A stretch of DNA of 64,000 bases, taken from the NCBI GenBank assembly GCA_964484125.1, contig CAZAEK010000003.1, forward strand, positions 62,001 to 126,000, written 5' to 3'. Of this stretch, positions 1-10,023 are shown piece by piece. The notes below the pieces were generated by a model that ran no database searches, was not told where the DNA came from, and was given only the letters and a program-made list of their open reading frames with translations. This stretch comes from DSSM01 sp964484125 (lineage in GTDB: Bacteria > Bacteroidota > Ignavibacteria > Tepidaquicellales > Tepidaquicellaceae). The stretch's first letter is position 1. Each line of letters opens with the position of its first letter. Both the position numbers and the translations under genes were made by a program.

Positions 1-2592
1 TGTAGAAAATTGATTTGGATTTTTTACATTACTTTCTGCTGTTTTAAAATCGCATTGAATTGTAAAAGACGAATTTGGATTAAAAATATTTTTGTTGAGT
101 CTGAGAAATCCCTTCCCGTATATTTTAAGGTATGTATTATCAGCATTGGGCACAGAATTATATTTCCCTTCTGAATTAAAAGGTTGATTAGTATCAATAA
201 TCCTTTTTACACCGCCGTACATTCTTCCAAAAAAATCATTAGTGGTATTATCAAATACTGTTTTCGATGTTGCATCGTCAAAAGTATAATGGAGTATCAG
301 ATTATCGTTCGCATAATCATTTAAAAATCTTTTCTTTATTAATTCATTAGCCGTAAAATATTTGTTATAGATTTTAAATTCATCAAGTAAATAGAAAAAT
401 TTATTAGTTGTATCGCTGATTTTACCGGATGTTCTTTCTTCAGGGTGTAATCCCCCCAAAGAAATACAATCATCAAATATTCTTACTGTTCCTTTTTTCA
501 TTATTTTAGACACAGATGAATCGTTCAGGATTAATGAAATTGTTGTATCGCCAATTGAAATAGCAATATAATTCCATTCGTTGAACTTTAATTTTCCAAA
601 ATGAGGTATTTCAATCAGTTCTTTTTCAAGAGATTTACTTCCGTATAAGGTCAGAGTCAGAGATGAATCGGATAAGACGTATAAAGCAACTTTATTGTTT
701 GTAAGTGGATTTTTATCTGATCTTAAAATATTAACAGCTGAATTTAAGTATATATTTGACAAATAAGGTTTTAACCAGAATGAGGTAGTTGTGTTTTCGG
801 CAATGATATTAACTTTTGGCTCGATTATTAGTGCATTATCTTTATTGGAAATATTCATACAATATCCGTTATTTAGTCTTTTTGCAGTACCTTTCAAGAA
901 TATTTCTTTTTTATAGCCGTTTTTCTTATCAGTTATTATAAATATTGCATCTTTTTTCCCCTCGCCCTGAACCGGTGTGAATTTTATGTATAGCTTCGCA
1001 GGTAAATTATTAACCATTTTATCCGGCGCTTCTGGTTGTCCTCTGTTGAAAAGGAAATTAAAGTCAAACTCATTTTTTTTATTTCCTTCTATTGACGTAT
1101 TAAATCCTTCCAAATCAACGGAGTTATTCCAAAATTCAATGCTGACAAATTTCTGATCACCTATTGCAGCATCTCCAAAGTCAATTGTATCGGCTCCGAA
1201 ATAATCAGCATTATTAAAAATCCATTTATTTTCGCGGTCAGGGGTATAAATTAAATAGTAATCTTCTGTAGTCTGGGGCAGGGGTTTTATGTTTTTAGGT
1301 AAGAAATTAAAAGCTAAAAGTAGTCCGATAACAAACATAATAACCGCAAAAGAAACAGAACTCAAAACGAAATGCTTTTTAATTATTTTATAGGAATGTT
1401 TAGTATAAGAATCCGTTTCTTTCTTTAAAACATCATTATGTGAAAAGATATCCGCTATATGCTTTAAACCTATTACGTTAAGTTTACGGTTTGGGTATTC
1501 AATATTTAGCGTATTAATTATTTTTTCCGCAAGTTGTAAATTTTCAGAAGGTACTATAACATTCTTTATCCACGAAAAAAATACAGCATTAATTTTTGCT
1601 TCAATAGAAACATCTGGAAGTTTTATAAGATTACCATTACTATCAATACTTCCTGTAAATGCAGAAGCACCACTTATTTTAAAATTATGTCTGCTGTTTC
1701 TGAAATCAAGATATTTGCAAAATGAAATTAAACTTGCAGCAAGAATAAAAGATTCACCTTTATATATACTGTTTTGGTTTTTATAGAAAAGGTTTATTTC
1801 AGTATTTTGTTTATTATAAATTAATTTAACTTTGTTTAAGAGAATTCCGATACCGTAAAAAATCTTATTCAAAGAATCAACTAAAGAATTATGGGATAAG
1901 TCAATCTGATTTAAAAACTTTATTTTCTCATTAGAATTTTTAATATAGTCTATTGATACGTACAAGGGTAGTATCAGTCCATACTTTGAATTATCCTCAA
2001 TTAAAATTGTATTAATTTCATCTGAAGAAAAAGAGTTAATCCTGTCGAGTTCATATCTGACTTCATCAATTATCTCAAGTATTTTAGGTTTAGTTATAAA
2101 ATCTTTTGCGATAAGACTATTTTTAGTTTTGAAATCTTCGGATTTTAAATCATATTTCTTATTTTCTTCCGGTTTATCTGATTTAATATTATAAACAGCT
2201 TCACTTTCCTCAATTATTTTTTTGAGTACCGTGATACCTTGCTCATATTCCCCAAGATAGAAGAAGTTTTTAAGCAGATTAATATTGATTAAATCTATTG
2301 TTTTGCTTATTTCATCCAAAATCACACTATCGCTGTAATATTTTTTTGAAATAAGCAGAATTGACTTAACGGAAATCAGATATTTCGGGTTAATGAAATT
2401 TACAGTGCTTGTCCTGAAAATATTTAATATGACAGGTACAAAATCGAAAATAAAAGAAGAATCGGGAGGAAAATGATGTTCTCGCTCACAAACTTTAAAA
2501 AAATCAATAATGGAAATTAATTTAGATCTCGGGCAAGATAAACTGTTTATATCCGATGTAACCTGACGGTATTTATTTACAATTTTTAACAT
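1..2592 (-). CDS. Membrane-anchored Lon-like (S16-type) protein with Ig-like and LamG domains, partial
   Basis: The open frame runs from ATG at 2592 to the left edge, so the C-terminus is missing (864 codons seen, no stop). Residues about 265-370 resemble the Lon proteolytic domain. GES (Ser281) aligns with the catalytic GPS, a TGSI turn follows at about 314-317, and LPDVSIEAK aligns with Lon LPIGGLKEK, placing Lys333 at the catalytic lysine. Ser-Lys spacing is 52 against 43 in E. coli Lon. No AAA+ module precedes it; the first 260 residues are helical and unrecognised. One membrane segment lies at about 408-428. Beyond it come an ASH/HYDIN-like beta domain (about 450-570), a LamG fold (about 577-755) and the start of a second LamG (about 810 on). 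Last gene seen of a three-gene operon, 16 bp after its neighbour. Protease activity is inference. Confidence 0.7.
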   Translation of the reverse strand, partial: MLKIVNKYRQVTSDINSLSCPRSKLISIIDFFKVCEREHHFPPDSSFIFDFVPVILNIFRTSTVNFINPKYLISVKSILLISKKYYSDSVILDEISKTIDLININLLKNFFYLGEYEQGITVLKKIIEESEAVYNIKSDKPEENKKYDLKSEDFKTKNSLIAKDFITKPKILEIIDEVRYELDRINSFSSDEINTILIEDNSKYGLILPLYVSIDYIKNSNEKIKFLNQIDLSHNSLVDSLNKIFYGIGILLNKVKLIYNKQNTEINLFYKNQNSIYKGESFILAASLISFCKYLDFRNSRHNFKISGASAFTGSIDSNGNLIKLPDVSIEAKINAVFFSWIKNVIVPSENLQLAEKIINTLNIEYPNRKLNVIGLKHIADIFSHNDVLKKETDSYTKHSYKIIKKHFVLSSVSFAVIMFVIGLLLAFNFLPKNIKPLPQTTEDYYLIYTPDRENKWIFNNADYFGADTIDFGDAAIGDQKFVSIEFWNNSVDLEGFNTSIEGNKKNEFDFNFLFNRGQPEAPDKMVNNLPAKLYIKFTPVQGEGKKDAIFIITDKKNGYKKEIFLKGTAKRLNNGYCMNISNKDNALIIEPKVNIIAENTTTSFWLKPYLSNIYLNSAVNILRSDKNPLTNNKVALYVLSDSSLTLTLYGSKSLEKELIEIPHFGKLKFNEWNYIAISIGDTTISLILNDSSVSKIMKKGTVRIFDDCISLGGLHPEERTSGKISDTTNKFFYLLDEFKIYNKYFTANELIKKRFLNDYANDNLILHYTFDDATSKTVFDNTTNDFFGRMYGGVKRIIDTNQPFNSEGKYNSVPNADNTYLKIYGKGFLRLNKNIFNPNSSFTIQCDFKTAESNVKNPNQFST

Positions 2593-2608
2593 TCACCCTG
2601 TGAAATTA

Positions 2609-3310
2609 TCAGTAAACAAACAGATATGTCTTATCAACAAGAAGATATTCAGGAATGATTATTTCATCATTTTTGAAATTTAAAAAATCTTTGTTTCTGT
2701 CATTCTCTATTACTACAGAAGATATTTTAAATTTTGGTTTAATTTTCAGAAAACATTTACCTTCTGCATAGCTAATATCTGAAATATCAATTTCTGAATG
2801 CTTAGGAGAAAAAATGCCATCTCTGAACAAAATCATATCTTTTAAAAAGTATAATTCAAATTCTGGTATCTGACCTGCTGATATCCTGAAATAACCAAGT
2901 GGGAAATCATTATTTTTACTTTTTAAGAAAAATTTATCTGTTTGTTTACAATATAAAAGAGTGTTTTCTATATTTATTGCTGAGTTTGAGATAACGGAAG
3001 CAACACAGCTATCGTCAGTTTTTTCGGTAATTCTTATGCCGATATTTTGTTCTTCATTTACATAAAAATATGTTTCTGGAAATTTTACAAAGCTATCTCC
3101 GGAATCGGCGGCAAGTTTAGAAAAATGTGGCTGAGAAACCTGTGTTTCGTAGAAATTAAATTTTATCTTATCTATTCGGTTAACATTTGAACTTTGATTT
3201 AGAAAATCATCAAATTCTTTTAAGAGATCAGTTTCGGATTTTAAAAGACCTTTTTTCTCTTTGTTACTGAAAAAATCAAGAAAATCTGTAAATTCATTAT
3301 TATTGTTCAA
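2609..3310 (-). CDS. Hypothetical protein, middle gene of Lon-like cluster
   Basis: 233 residues, not recognised. There is no signal peptide or membrane segment, so it is probably cytoplasmic. The N-terminal 40 residues are charged and helical; the rest is predicted beta-rich, with alternating hydrophobic/aromatic stretches such as FKISSVVIEN near residue 195. Its start overlaps the end of the upstream 325-residue gene by 11 bp and the Lon-like gene begins 16 bp downstream, so the three are almost certainly co-transcribed. A substrate, adaptor or regulator of the Lon-like protein is possible, but nothing in the sequence proves it. Confidence 0.6.
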   Translation of the reverse strand: MNNNNEFTDFLDFFSNKEKKGLLKSETDLLKEFDDFLNQSSNVNRIDKIKFNFYETQVSQPHFSKLAADSGDSFVKFPETYFYVNEEQNIGIRITEKTDDSCVASVISNSAINIENTLLYCKQTDKFFLKSKNNDFPLGYFRISAGQIPEFELYFLKDMILFRDGIFSPKHSEIDISDISYAEGKCFLKIKPKFKISSVVIENDRNKDFLNFKNDEIIIPEYLLVDKTYLFVY

Positions 3311-4277
3311 GAAAATAATCCTTTTTTATTTGAATTTTGATATTACTCATTAATAAATTGATACAATATTCTACTTTGTTATACATCCTGGTATAGTCAT
3401 CTTTTCCAAAATATTTCTTTGTTAACTCAGCGGGAGAACACTTTATACCGCCATTGAGTACGTTGTTCGTCCACTCTTCCAAAACCATATACATACGGTT
3501 TTTTTCAAAATCGGAAAAATTCTTTTTATTAAAATATGGCTCAAGTTTTGATAAAAATCTTTTTTTCTCATCTTCAATAATTAATGATAATTCGGAATAA
3601 TTATGTTCAGTAATAATTTCTTCGGAAATGAAATTCTTACCGCATAAATATTTATATATCCATACAGCATCTGTTTGAGAGATAGCTTTTACATATTCGT
3701 ATTGATTTTCAAGGACATAAAAAACGTTTTCAAGAAATTCCGGAATATTATCCTGATGAAAATTATTATAAATTAATAATTTTATAATATTATCCCTGCC
3801 TGCATAATCTTTTGAATTTGCCTCCTGAATTATATCTGATTTATGAAAAAACTTATCAGAAAAGAAATAAGAAACATAATAATTCTTTTTTCTTATATAA
3901 TCCCTGATGTTTCTTATTATTTTACCTGTATCTGGATCTGAATCAGCTAAAATATCAGTAAGTTTTCTCTTCGCAATAGAAGTGAGAAATATTCTCAAAG
4001 CATCTTTTGCATCCTGCTCTGTTGACGGGTTAATGTTATGAGTCTCAAAAAAGTGAAGAAAGTAAACAAAAGTATTATTCTCAACCTTGAAAATATCTGC
4101 CGTAATATCAATTGCGGCATCATACGGTGAAAAGTCAAACGGCAGAAATATTTTCCCCTTCTTTTCGAGAAAAATAATATACTTTTCTACAATATTAATG
4201 CATTCAGAAATAAACTTTCCTGAAACAGTGCCATTTGAAAAGCAAAACTTATTCCGAAAACACATTAAAAAGTCCAT
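3300..4277 (-). CDS. Hypothetical protein, first gene of Lon-like cluster, weakly sigma-like
   Basis: 325 residues, mostly helical, no signal peptide or membrane segment. Residues about 50-135 (YDAAIDITADIFKVE, then FLTSIAKRKLTDIL and IRNIRDYIRKK) loosely recall region 2 of sigma-70-like proteins found in this lineage. I see no convincing region 4 helix-turn-helix, so the resemblance is weak. The start codon at 4277 is followed by a second ATG four codons later. It opens a three-gene minus-strand operon (325 aa, 233 aa, Lon-like). About 190 bp without a gene separate it from the ATPase gene upstream, and I see no clear promoter there. Confidence 0.6.
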   Translation of the reverse strand: MDFLMCFRNKFCFSNGTVSGKFISECINIVEKYIIFLEKKGKIFLPFDFSPYDAAIDITADIFKVENNTFVYFLHFFETHNINPSTEQDAKDALRIFLTSIAKRKLTDILADSDPDTGKIIRNIRDYIRKKNYYVSYFFSDKFFHKSDIIQEANSKDYAGRDNIIKLLIYNNFHQDNIPEFLENVFYVLENQYEYVKAISQTDAVWIYKYLCGKNFISEEIITEHNYSELSLIIEDEKKRFLSKLEPYFNKKNFSDFEKNRMYMVLEEWTNNVLNGGIKCSPAELTKKYFGKDDYTRMYNKVEYCINLLMSNIKIQIKKDYFLEQ

Positions 4278-4471
4278 TACACCAACTGAATGTTTTTCAA
4301 TTAATTTTAATAAACATCATTCTAATATAAAAGTCAAAAAAAATTTACTATATGAATTTCTTCTGAATGAGTAAATACAATTATTCAGTAAGGTAATCAT
4401 ATTATTGGACTGGGAATACGATACACACTAACATAATTATTTCGGGGAATCAATACAGATATTCAACTATT

Positions 4472-5659
4472 TTATTGAAATAAATCTATTGGGTCAAGTT
4501 TAATAAAATCTGACCACTGAATGAAGTCTTTTTCTATTATGATTGATTTATGCGGCTCATATCTCTTTTTGAATTCATATACTCCTTTTGATGATTTATT
4601 TACCGAACTCTTTACCTCAATACTGATAATTTTATTATTATGTTCAATTATGTAATCAACTTCTAAATCTTTTTCTCTCCAGTAGAATAAATTAATTTTA
4701 TGGCTTCTTTTTTGTTTTATTAAATGGCTTCCAATTGCTGATTCAACAAATCGTCCGAATATTTTTGGGTTTTCCTTAATATCTTTTAAAGTTAATCCAG
4801 ACATTGCAGAAAATAATGCATTATCTCTTACTATCCATTTTGGACTTGAAGCTCGCTGTCTTATTTTTTCTTTTGAAAATTTCTCAATACCTGATAGTAA
4901 TCCTCCTAAATCAAGCAATGAAAGATAGTGAGATAATGTAGTTGTATTCCCTGCATCATTAAGTTGTCCGAGCATTTTTTGATATGTCACTATCTGCCCT
5001 GAATATGTACATCCTAATTCAAATAATTTTCTTAGTAATACAGGTTTATCAATTCTTGTCATTAAAAAAATATCTTTGTATAGTGTAGGTTCAATTAATG
5101 AATCAACAACATAATCTTTCCACCTTCTCTCATCATCAATTAATGCCGCTCCTCCGGGATATCCGCCAAACCATAGGTAATCTAATTCTGAAAATCCAAA
5201 TGCTTCGTGCATCTCTTTAAAATCCCATTGTTCCATAGGTATGATTTCAAACCTGCCCATTAATGATTCTGATATTCCTTTTTGCAGCAGCATCTGTGAC
5301 GAACCAAGTAATATGAGTTTTATATTTATTCCTTCAAAAGTGTCTTTGTCCCATTGCTTTTTAACCGATTCACTCCAGTCAGGTATTTTGTGAATTTCAT
5401 CAAAAATCAATATACATTCATTGATATCACTGCTCTTTATCTTCAATCTCAAATTTTCCCACTGCGTTTCTATCCAAATGTTATTTGCTGCACTAATATT
5501 ATCAGCAGAAAAATAAAATACAGGTATTAATGTTTCTTCTTTCAATTGTTTGACCATTGTAGTCTTTCCGACTTGCCTTGGACCTGTAACTATTTGAATG
5601 TACCTTCGATTTTCGTGAATTCTTCTTTTAAGTATAAATAATTGTTTTCTCTTATACAT
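4472..5659 (-). CDS. AAA_14/DUF4143-type ATPase
   Basis: 395 residues. Walker A GPRQVGKTT at 26-34 and Walker B CILIFDEIH at 82-90 are intact, followed by the GSSQMLLQ and LMGRFE segments typical of the ATPase part. The C-terminal half matches the DUF4143 type and ends with a VDYIIEHNNKIISIEVKSS stretch, an acidic residue plus ExK pattern resembling PD-(D/E)XK nucleases. The family is widespread in bacteria and archaea, often at single mobile-like loci; its function is unsettled. The gene stands alone, with the tandem palindrome at 5687-5731 about 28 bp upstream of its start, suggesting its own control. Cytoplasmic. Confidence 0.85.
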   Translation of the reverse strand: MYKRKQLFILKRRIHENRRYIQIVTGPRQVGKTTMVKQLKEETLIPVFYFSADNISAANNIWIETQWENLRLKIKSSDINECILIFDEIHKIPDWSESVKKQWDKDTFEGINIKLILLGSSQMLLQKGISESLMGRFEIIPMEQWDFKEMHEAFGFSELDYLWFGGYPGGAALIDDERRWKDYVVDSLIEPTLYKDIFLMTRIDKPVLLRKLFELGCTYSGQIVTYQKMLGQLNDAGNTTTLSHYLSLLDLGGLLSGIEKFSKEKIRQRASSPKWIVRDNALFSAMSGLTLKDIKENPKIFGRFVESAIGSHLIKQKRSHKINLFYWREKDLEVDYIIEHNNKIISIEVKSSVNKSSKGVYEFKKRYEPHKSIIIEKDFIQWSDFIKLDPIDLFQ

Positions 5660-5686
5660 AACTGCAATTTTCTGATTTAATTGCTA

Positions 5687-5731
5687 ATTATCTCAATATT
5701 ATGAGATAATTAACTCAATGTAATGAGATAA
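5687..5731. promoter_or_regulatory. Tandem palindromic operator-like repeat upstream of the DUF4143 ATPase
   Basis: Two 23-bp near-identical units (5687-5709 and 5709-5731, sharing one base) match at 20 of 23 positions. Each has the form ATTA(T/A)CTCA-n6-TGAGATAA. The first forms a perfect inverted repeat: TAATTATCTCA at 5685-5695, six-base spacer, TGAGATAATTA at 5702-5712. The 22-bp period places both copies on the same helical face. It lies between the subtilase stop (5785) and the ATPase start (5659). Without a T-run it does not look like a terminator, so a dimeric repressor site is the more likely reading. Confidence 0.55.
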
Positions 5732-5784
5732 AAATATGCATTTCGGATTTAAAAAACAATCAAAATTTATTAATCAGATAAATA

Positions 5785-8700
5785 TCACCTCACAATAGCA
5801 AATTTACCGATTTTGTCAGGGACGGACGTACCGGTGGAGTTTTTGCCGGTTGCACGGAAAATGTAAATTCCTGTGGGAGCATCGGAGCCGTTTTTAAGTT
5901 TCAGGTTCCAGCGGATTCCTCCAAAGCTGTCCATTGAACTTAATTCAGCTATCTGTTTACCGGTTAAATCGAATATAAATATTGTTGCCTGTTTTGTCAG
6001 ATTTGCAAAAGTAACATAATCCTGATTATATTTTTTGCTGTATGGATTTGGATAAACCGCAACATCATCAAGTGTTTCTCTGACAAATGAGAAGCTGAAC
6101 ATACTTCCCGCACCTGATGATATCTTAATGCCGTTTTCAGAATAAATGTTATTTATCCGCATTGTATAAATATTTCCGGTTGCTCCGAATACTCCATTCC
6201 CTTTTATTCTTAAAACTAAAATATTTCCTGCAGATGAATTTCTTTCAACTGCTGTTACTTTGAATCCAAATGGCTCGAGAGAATAGTTATTGAAATTATA
6301 AACGGAAACTGTATCCGTATTCCGGTTAAATTCCACCTGAATTAAATCTTTACCGATTACGGAAGCTTTAGTAATGTAAAAATTACTTTCAGTCGTATCC
6401 GATACATTAAATGACACGGGAAAAGTATCAACAGGGGAGTTATAAAAATCACGCAATCCAACGGGCTTTATTGTGTAATTTCCGGATTGAAGACCGGGGA
6501 AGTTTAGCAGATATTGCTTTTCGCTTTTATAAGCTATTGTAGATGGATTTACCTGATTATTCAGAATAAATTTTGTCATCTCAGGAATATTCTGCTTTAC
6601 TTTGCCGCTGAATGTGAGCATTACATTTCCGTTTCGCATATATTCCGCAGAAATTAATTTCACTTTACCGTGAACAAAAACTTCGATGCTGTCTGTTGGC
6701 TTACCTTCTCTTACAGGCAAGGAGTTGTTAACTGCAGTAATCTTATAAGCATATCTTTTTAAATTTTGAACATTTGCATCAATGTATGAAAGAGATGAAG
6801 TTGAATCAAAAGGTAAATAAATTTTAAGACTATCATCTGATGCCTTGTAAATTTTGTAGTAATCTGAGTTTTGAACTTCTGAATAAGTAATGAATACTTT
6901 ATTTGAATCCAAAGAGTATGCTTCTGCAAATCCGGGCGTAAGAGGGAAATTAATATTTAACTGTTTTTCAAAAAATCTGAGTGACTGCGAAGCAGTGTTC
7001 AATCCGATTTCATTTATTCCGTTATTATCAAAATCGTACACCAATTGATTTACTGCATTAATGCCTGTTTTGAAAAATACCGGTTCAGGTTTATTTGTCT
7101 GTGAATTATATTTGAAAATATAATAATTATTTCCTACGCTGATCCCGATTACGTCTTTTCCTGAATTATCGTAATTATAACTTTTTGTAGAAACCGGTTT
7201 ATCAGATTTTAAATTTATAATGTCAGTTCCGGTTAAAATTTCAAATTTTCCATTGAGAAATTTATAAACTAATGTACTTGTTGTTTGTAAATATGCATCA
7301 GTCGGAGAGCCAATGGTAATAACTATTTCCGGCTTCAGGTCTCCGTCAATATCACCTGAAGTAAGATTATCAGCCCTGAATGTTCCGTAAAGTGTATCAG
7401 CAAATATTCTTTCAAAAATATTTCCCGAAGTATGCCTGTAGATACTTATACCTGTAAACGGAACTGAGAATGAAGAATAAAACTGTTCGGCAAAAACAAT
7501 TTCTTTTTTACCGTTATTATTAAAATCTTCGACGAGAACATTCTGTGAATTTGCTTCAGCTCCGTTTATTGCATAAGGCAGAACTGCGATTTCCTGAAAT
7601 GTAATTCCTGAACTCTTTAAAATGCGCAATCCCTGTAAGCCAAATGAGAGTATTTCGTTTGCATTATCGTTATCAACATCAGCATACCTTGAAGACCAGA
7701 AATTATTGTTCAGTTCATCACTTAATATTTTTACAGTCGGAAATTCTCCTGCCTGAGGGGATTCAAATATCGCACCATTCCTGCTTTTTGAAGTTAATAA
7801 ATCGGGTTTTCCGTTTCCGTTAATATCCGCAATATCTCTTGCAACATAAAAATCATCCCAGTTATTATTTGATATTTTAATAAAGTTACTTCCATTAAAT
7901 TCATAAACATTCATTTTCAGATTTTCATTGATGGAGTTTACGAAAACATCCTTCTTTCCGTTGTTGTTAATATCTGTAATCCTGCTGCACGTCTGAACAT
8001 AAGGCAGGGAATACGGTTTTTCATTGACGCCATACGTATAGATTTTTTCTGAAGCATTTAATACAAATCCGGTATCCTGAATTACGGCTGTTTTTCCGTT
8101 TAGTGCAATACACTCAACGTAATATTCGTATTGATTGCCCGGTGATAATATATTTCCTGATAACAAACCGGAATGTTCACTGGAAATATAACCGATATTC
8201 CGTGAAGTAAAATCGGCGTAAATAAAAGAATACGGCTCCGAAGTATTTTTCTTCCTGTAAAATATTTTCCCGAGGGTTGGTTTATTGGTTGAAAATTCAA
8301 ATAGGAAAGATTTGTAATCATTTTCATAAATTTCTCTTTCATCGTAATAAGTTATCAGAGGTGCTTTCGAATCTTTGTAAAAAACAAGAGAATGCAGAAG
8401 ATATCTTTGGTTTTTATTTTTCAGTGCCAGCGATAATGTAAATGAGGTATCGGGCAAATTTGTTAAATCAAGATTATAAACGCTGTCTTTAATTACCTGA
8501 GAATTTATATCCTTAATAAGAACAGTTTCGGTATTTGGATACTCTCCGGTTCCTATTATAAGAGAGTAACTCTCAAAATTATAAGCGGCGGCAGAAATTA
8601 CTACAGGAATTGAATTTGAATATACTGATAAATTCTGATACGGAGAATAAATCCTTACAACCGAAGGTTTATCGTGAGAATTGATTGTGTTAAGTAGATT

Positions 8701-10023
8701 GCATCTTCCGGATGCATATTCATAGCTCCAGTTGTTTTGTCCGGATAGATAATCAGTTCCTGAAATCAATATTCCTCTGACTTCTTCATTTGAAAGGTTT
8801 TTATTTTTTGAAAGAAGCAAAGCGGCAGCAGATGAAATTACCGGAGCGGCGAAAGATGTACCGTTTGTGTAAAAATAATCATTGCCGAATTCCGAGCTTC
8901 CTTTGCCTTTGCGGGAAGTAGTAAGTATTCTGCTTCCGGGGGCGAAAATATCAACTGTAACTCCATACGAAGAAAATGAAGACCTCATATCTTTATCGTC
9001 AGATGACCCAACCGATATCACTTCATCAAATGCAGAAGGGTAATGAAGCCGGTTAGAACCGTCATTTCCTGCAGAGCAGATTAATACAATATTTTTTGAA
9101 TATGCGAATCGAATAACATCCCTTAGTAAGTTGCTGTATATGTAATCACCGAAACTGCAGTTTATGATTCTCGCTCCTTTTAATACTGCATATAATATAG
9201 CCGAAGCGGCATTTGATTCATCACCAATGCCATTTTCGTCAAAAGCTTTTAAGACAAGGACTTTACAGGAAGGTGATATGGAGCTGATACCAATTCCATT
9301 ATTATAACCGGCAGAAATTATTCCTGTAACAGCAGAGCCGTGTGAAAATTTATTATCGTCTTCCGGATTGTTATTGTTTGCAATGAAATTCCATCCACGC
9401 CAGTTATCAATATACCCATCATTATCATCATCAATTCCGTTTGACTCTTTTCCGTTTCCGTATTCTCCGGAATTAATTTTGAAACTATTTTGTAAATCAG
9501 GATGTGAGAAATCGAGACCAGAGTCAATTACTCCAATGACTATTGATGTATCACCGAGAGTAATTTCATTTGCCTGTATAGATGATGTTTTTGAAAGATA
9601 ATACTGATAAGAAAGATATGGGTCATTTGGCAACGAGTATAAAGTAAGCTTTCCGAGCTTTTGAACATATTCCACATTATCATCTTTTGAAAGGCGTAGA
9701 ATTAAAGGAACAGATAAATTAGAATCAACTTCAAAAGAATAAATTCTGTCAAAACCAAAATCCAAAAATCCTTTTATTGAAGCTGAGTTTTTAAAATCAA
9801 AAAGTTTTTTGCTGTTAGTTGCTTTACTCGATTTTAGAACGTCAAGAATTTCAAATCCGGATTTGCTGAAATTACCTGTATAAAAACTGTTTAATAATAC
9901 AGTAGGGGCTTTTTTACTAAGTTTTATAATAATCCGGTCTTTTGGAAATGAATTCTGAAAGAAGACAAAAAATAAAATAACTGAAAAAATGATAATACGT
10001 AAATATGAATTTGTTATATTCAC
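5785..10023 (-). CDS. Secreted subtilisin-like (S8) protease with FG-GAP-like repeats and sorting domain
   Basis: 1412 residues. An N-terminal hydrophobic signal (about 8-24) is followed by a propeptide-like region and an S8 catalytic domain at about 155-420. The triad is Asp167 (VIGVIDSGLD), His228 (FSHGSAVTG) and Ser390 (NGTSFAAPV), with oxyanion Asn320 (CSAGND). The middle (about 660-1010) carries repeated DINGNGKPD / DVDNDNANE / DFNNNGKKE motifs typical of FG-GAP/VCBS propellers that bind calcium. A fibronectin-like stretch follows, and the last ~80 residues (VAVYPNPYSK... GIYIFRATGK) form a type IX sorting domain. The start overlaps the amidohydrolase stop by four bases (ATGA). Likely an extracellular protease. 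Confidence 0.9.
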   Translation of the reverse strand: MNITNSYLRIIIFSVILFFVFFQNSFPKDRIIIKLSKKAPTVLLNSFYTGNFSKSGFEILDVLKSSKATNSKKLFDFKNSASIKGFLDFGFDRIYSFEVDSNLSVPLILRLSKDDNVEYVQKLGKLTLYSLPNDPYLSYQYYLSKTSSIQANEITLGDTSIVIGVIDSGLDFSHPDLQNSFKINSGEYGNGKESNGIDDDNDGYIDNWRGWNFIANNNNPEDDNKFSHGSAVTGIISAGYNNGIGISSISPSCKVLVLKAFDENGIGDESNAASAILYAVLKGARIINCSFGDYIYSNLLRDVIRFAYSKNIVLICSAGNDGSNRLHYPSAFDEVISVGSSDDKDMRSSFSSYGVTVDIFAPGSRILTTSRKGKGSSEFGNDYFYTNGTSFAAPVISSAAALLLSKNKNLSNEEVRGILISGTDYLSGQNNWSYEYASGRCNLLNTINSHDKPSVVRIYSPYQNLSVYSNSIPVVISAAAYNFESYSLIIGTGEYPNTETVLIKDINSQVIKDSVYNLDLTNLPDTSFTLSLALKNKNQRYLLHSLVFYKDSKAPLITYYDEREIYENDYKSFLFEFSTNKPTLGKIFYRKKNTSEPYSFIYADFTSRNIGYISSEHSGLLSGNILSPGNQYEYYVECIALNGKTAVIQDTGFVLNASEKIYTYGVNEKPYSLPYVQTCSRITDINNNGKKDVFVNSINENLKMNVYEFNGSNFIKISNNNWDDFYVARDIADINGNGKPDLLTSKSRNGAIFESPQAGEFPTVKILSDELNNNFWSSRYADVDNDNANEILSFGLQGLRILKSSGITFQEIAVLPYAINGAEANSQNVLVEDFNNNGKKEIVFAEQFYSSFSVPFTGISIYRHTSGNIFERIFADTLYGTFRADNLTSGDIDGDLKPEIVITIGSPTDAYLQTTSTLVYKFLNGKFEILTGTDIINLKSDKPVSTKSYNYDNSGKDVIGISVGNNYYIFKYNSQTNKPEPVFFKTGINAVNQLVYDFDNNGINEIGLNTASQSLRFFEKQLNINFPLTPGFAEAYSLDSNKVFITYSEVQNSDYYKIYKASDDSLKIYLPFDSTSSLSYIDANVQNLKRYAYKITAVNNSLPVREGKPTDSIEVFVHGKVKLISAEYMRNGNVMLTFSGKVKQNIPEMTKFILNNQVNPSTIAYKSEKQYLLNFPGLQSGNYTIKPVGLRDFYNSPVDTFPVSFNVSDTTESNFYITKASVIGKDLIQVEFNRNTDTVSVYNFNNYSLEPFGFKVTAVERNSSAGNILVLRIKGNGVFGATGNIYTMRINNIYSENGIKISSGAGSMFSFSFVRETLDDVAVYPNPYSKKYNQDYVTFANLTKQATIFIFDLTGKQIAELSSMDSFGGIRWNLKLKNGSDAPTGIYIFRATGKNSTGTSVPDKIGKFAIVR

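Noticed and set aside
1..2592. Leftmost 2.6 kb as non-coding, because no complete frame is present
   Set aside because: A single minus-strand frame is open from 2592 to the edge with coherent domain structure; only its end is missing.
5687..5731. Short tandem palindrome as a CRISPR fragment
   Set aside because: Units overlap by one base, with no spacers and no cas genes nearby.
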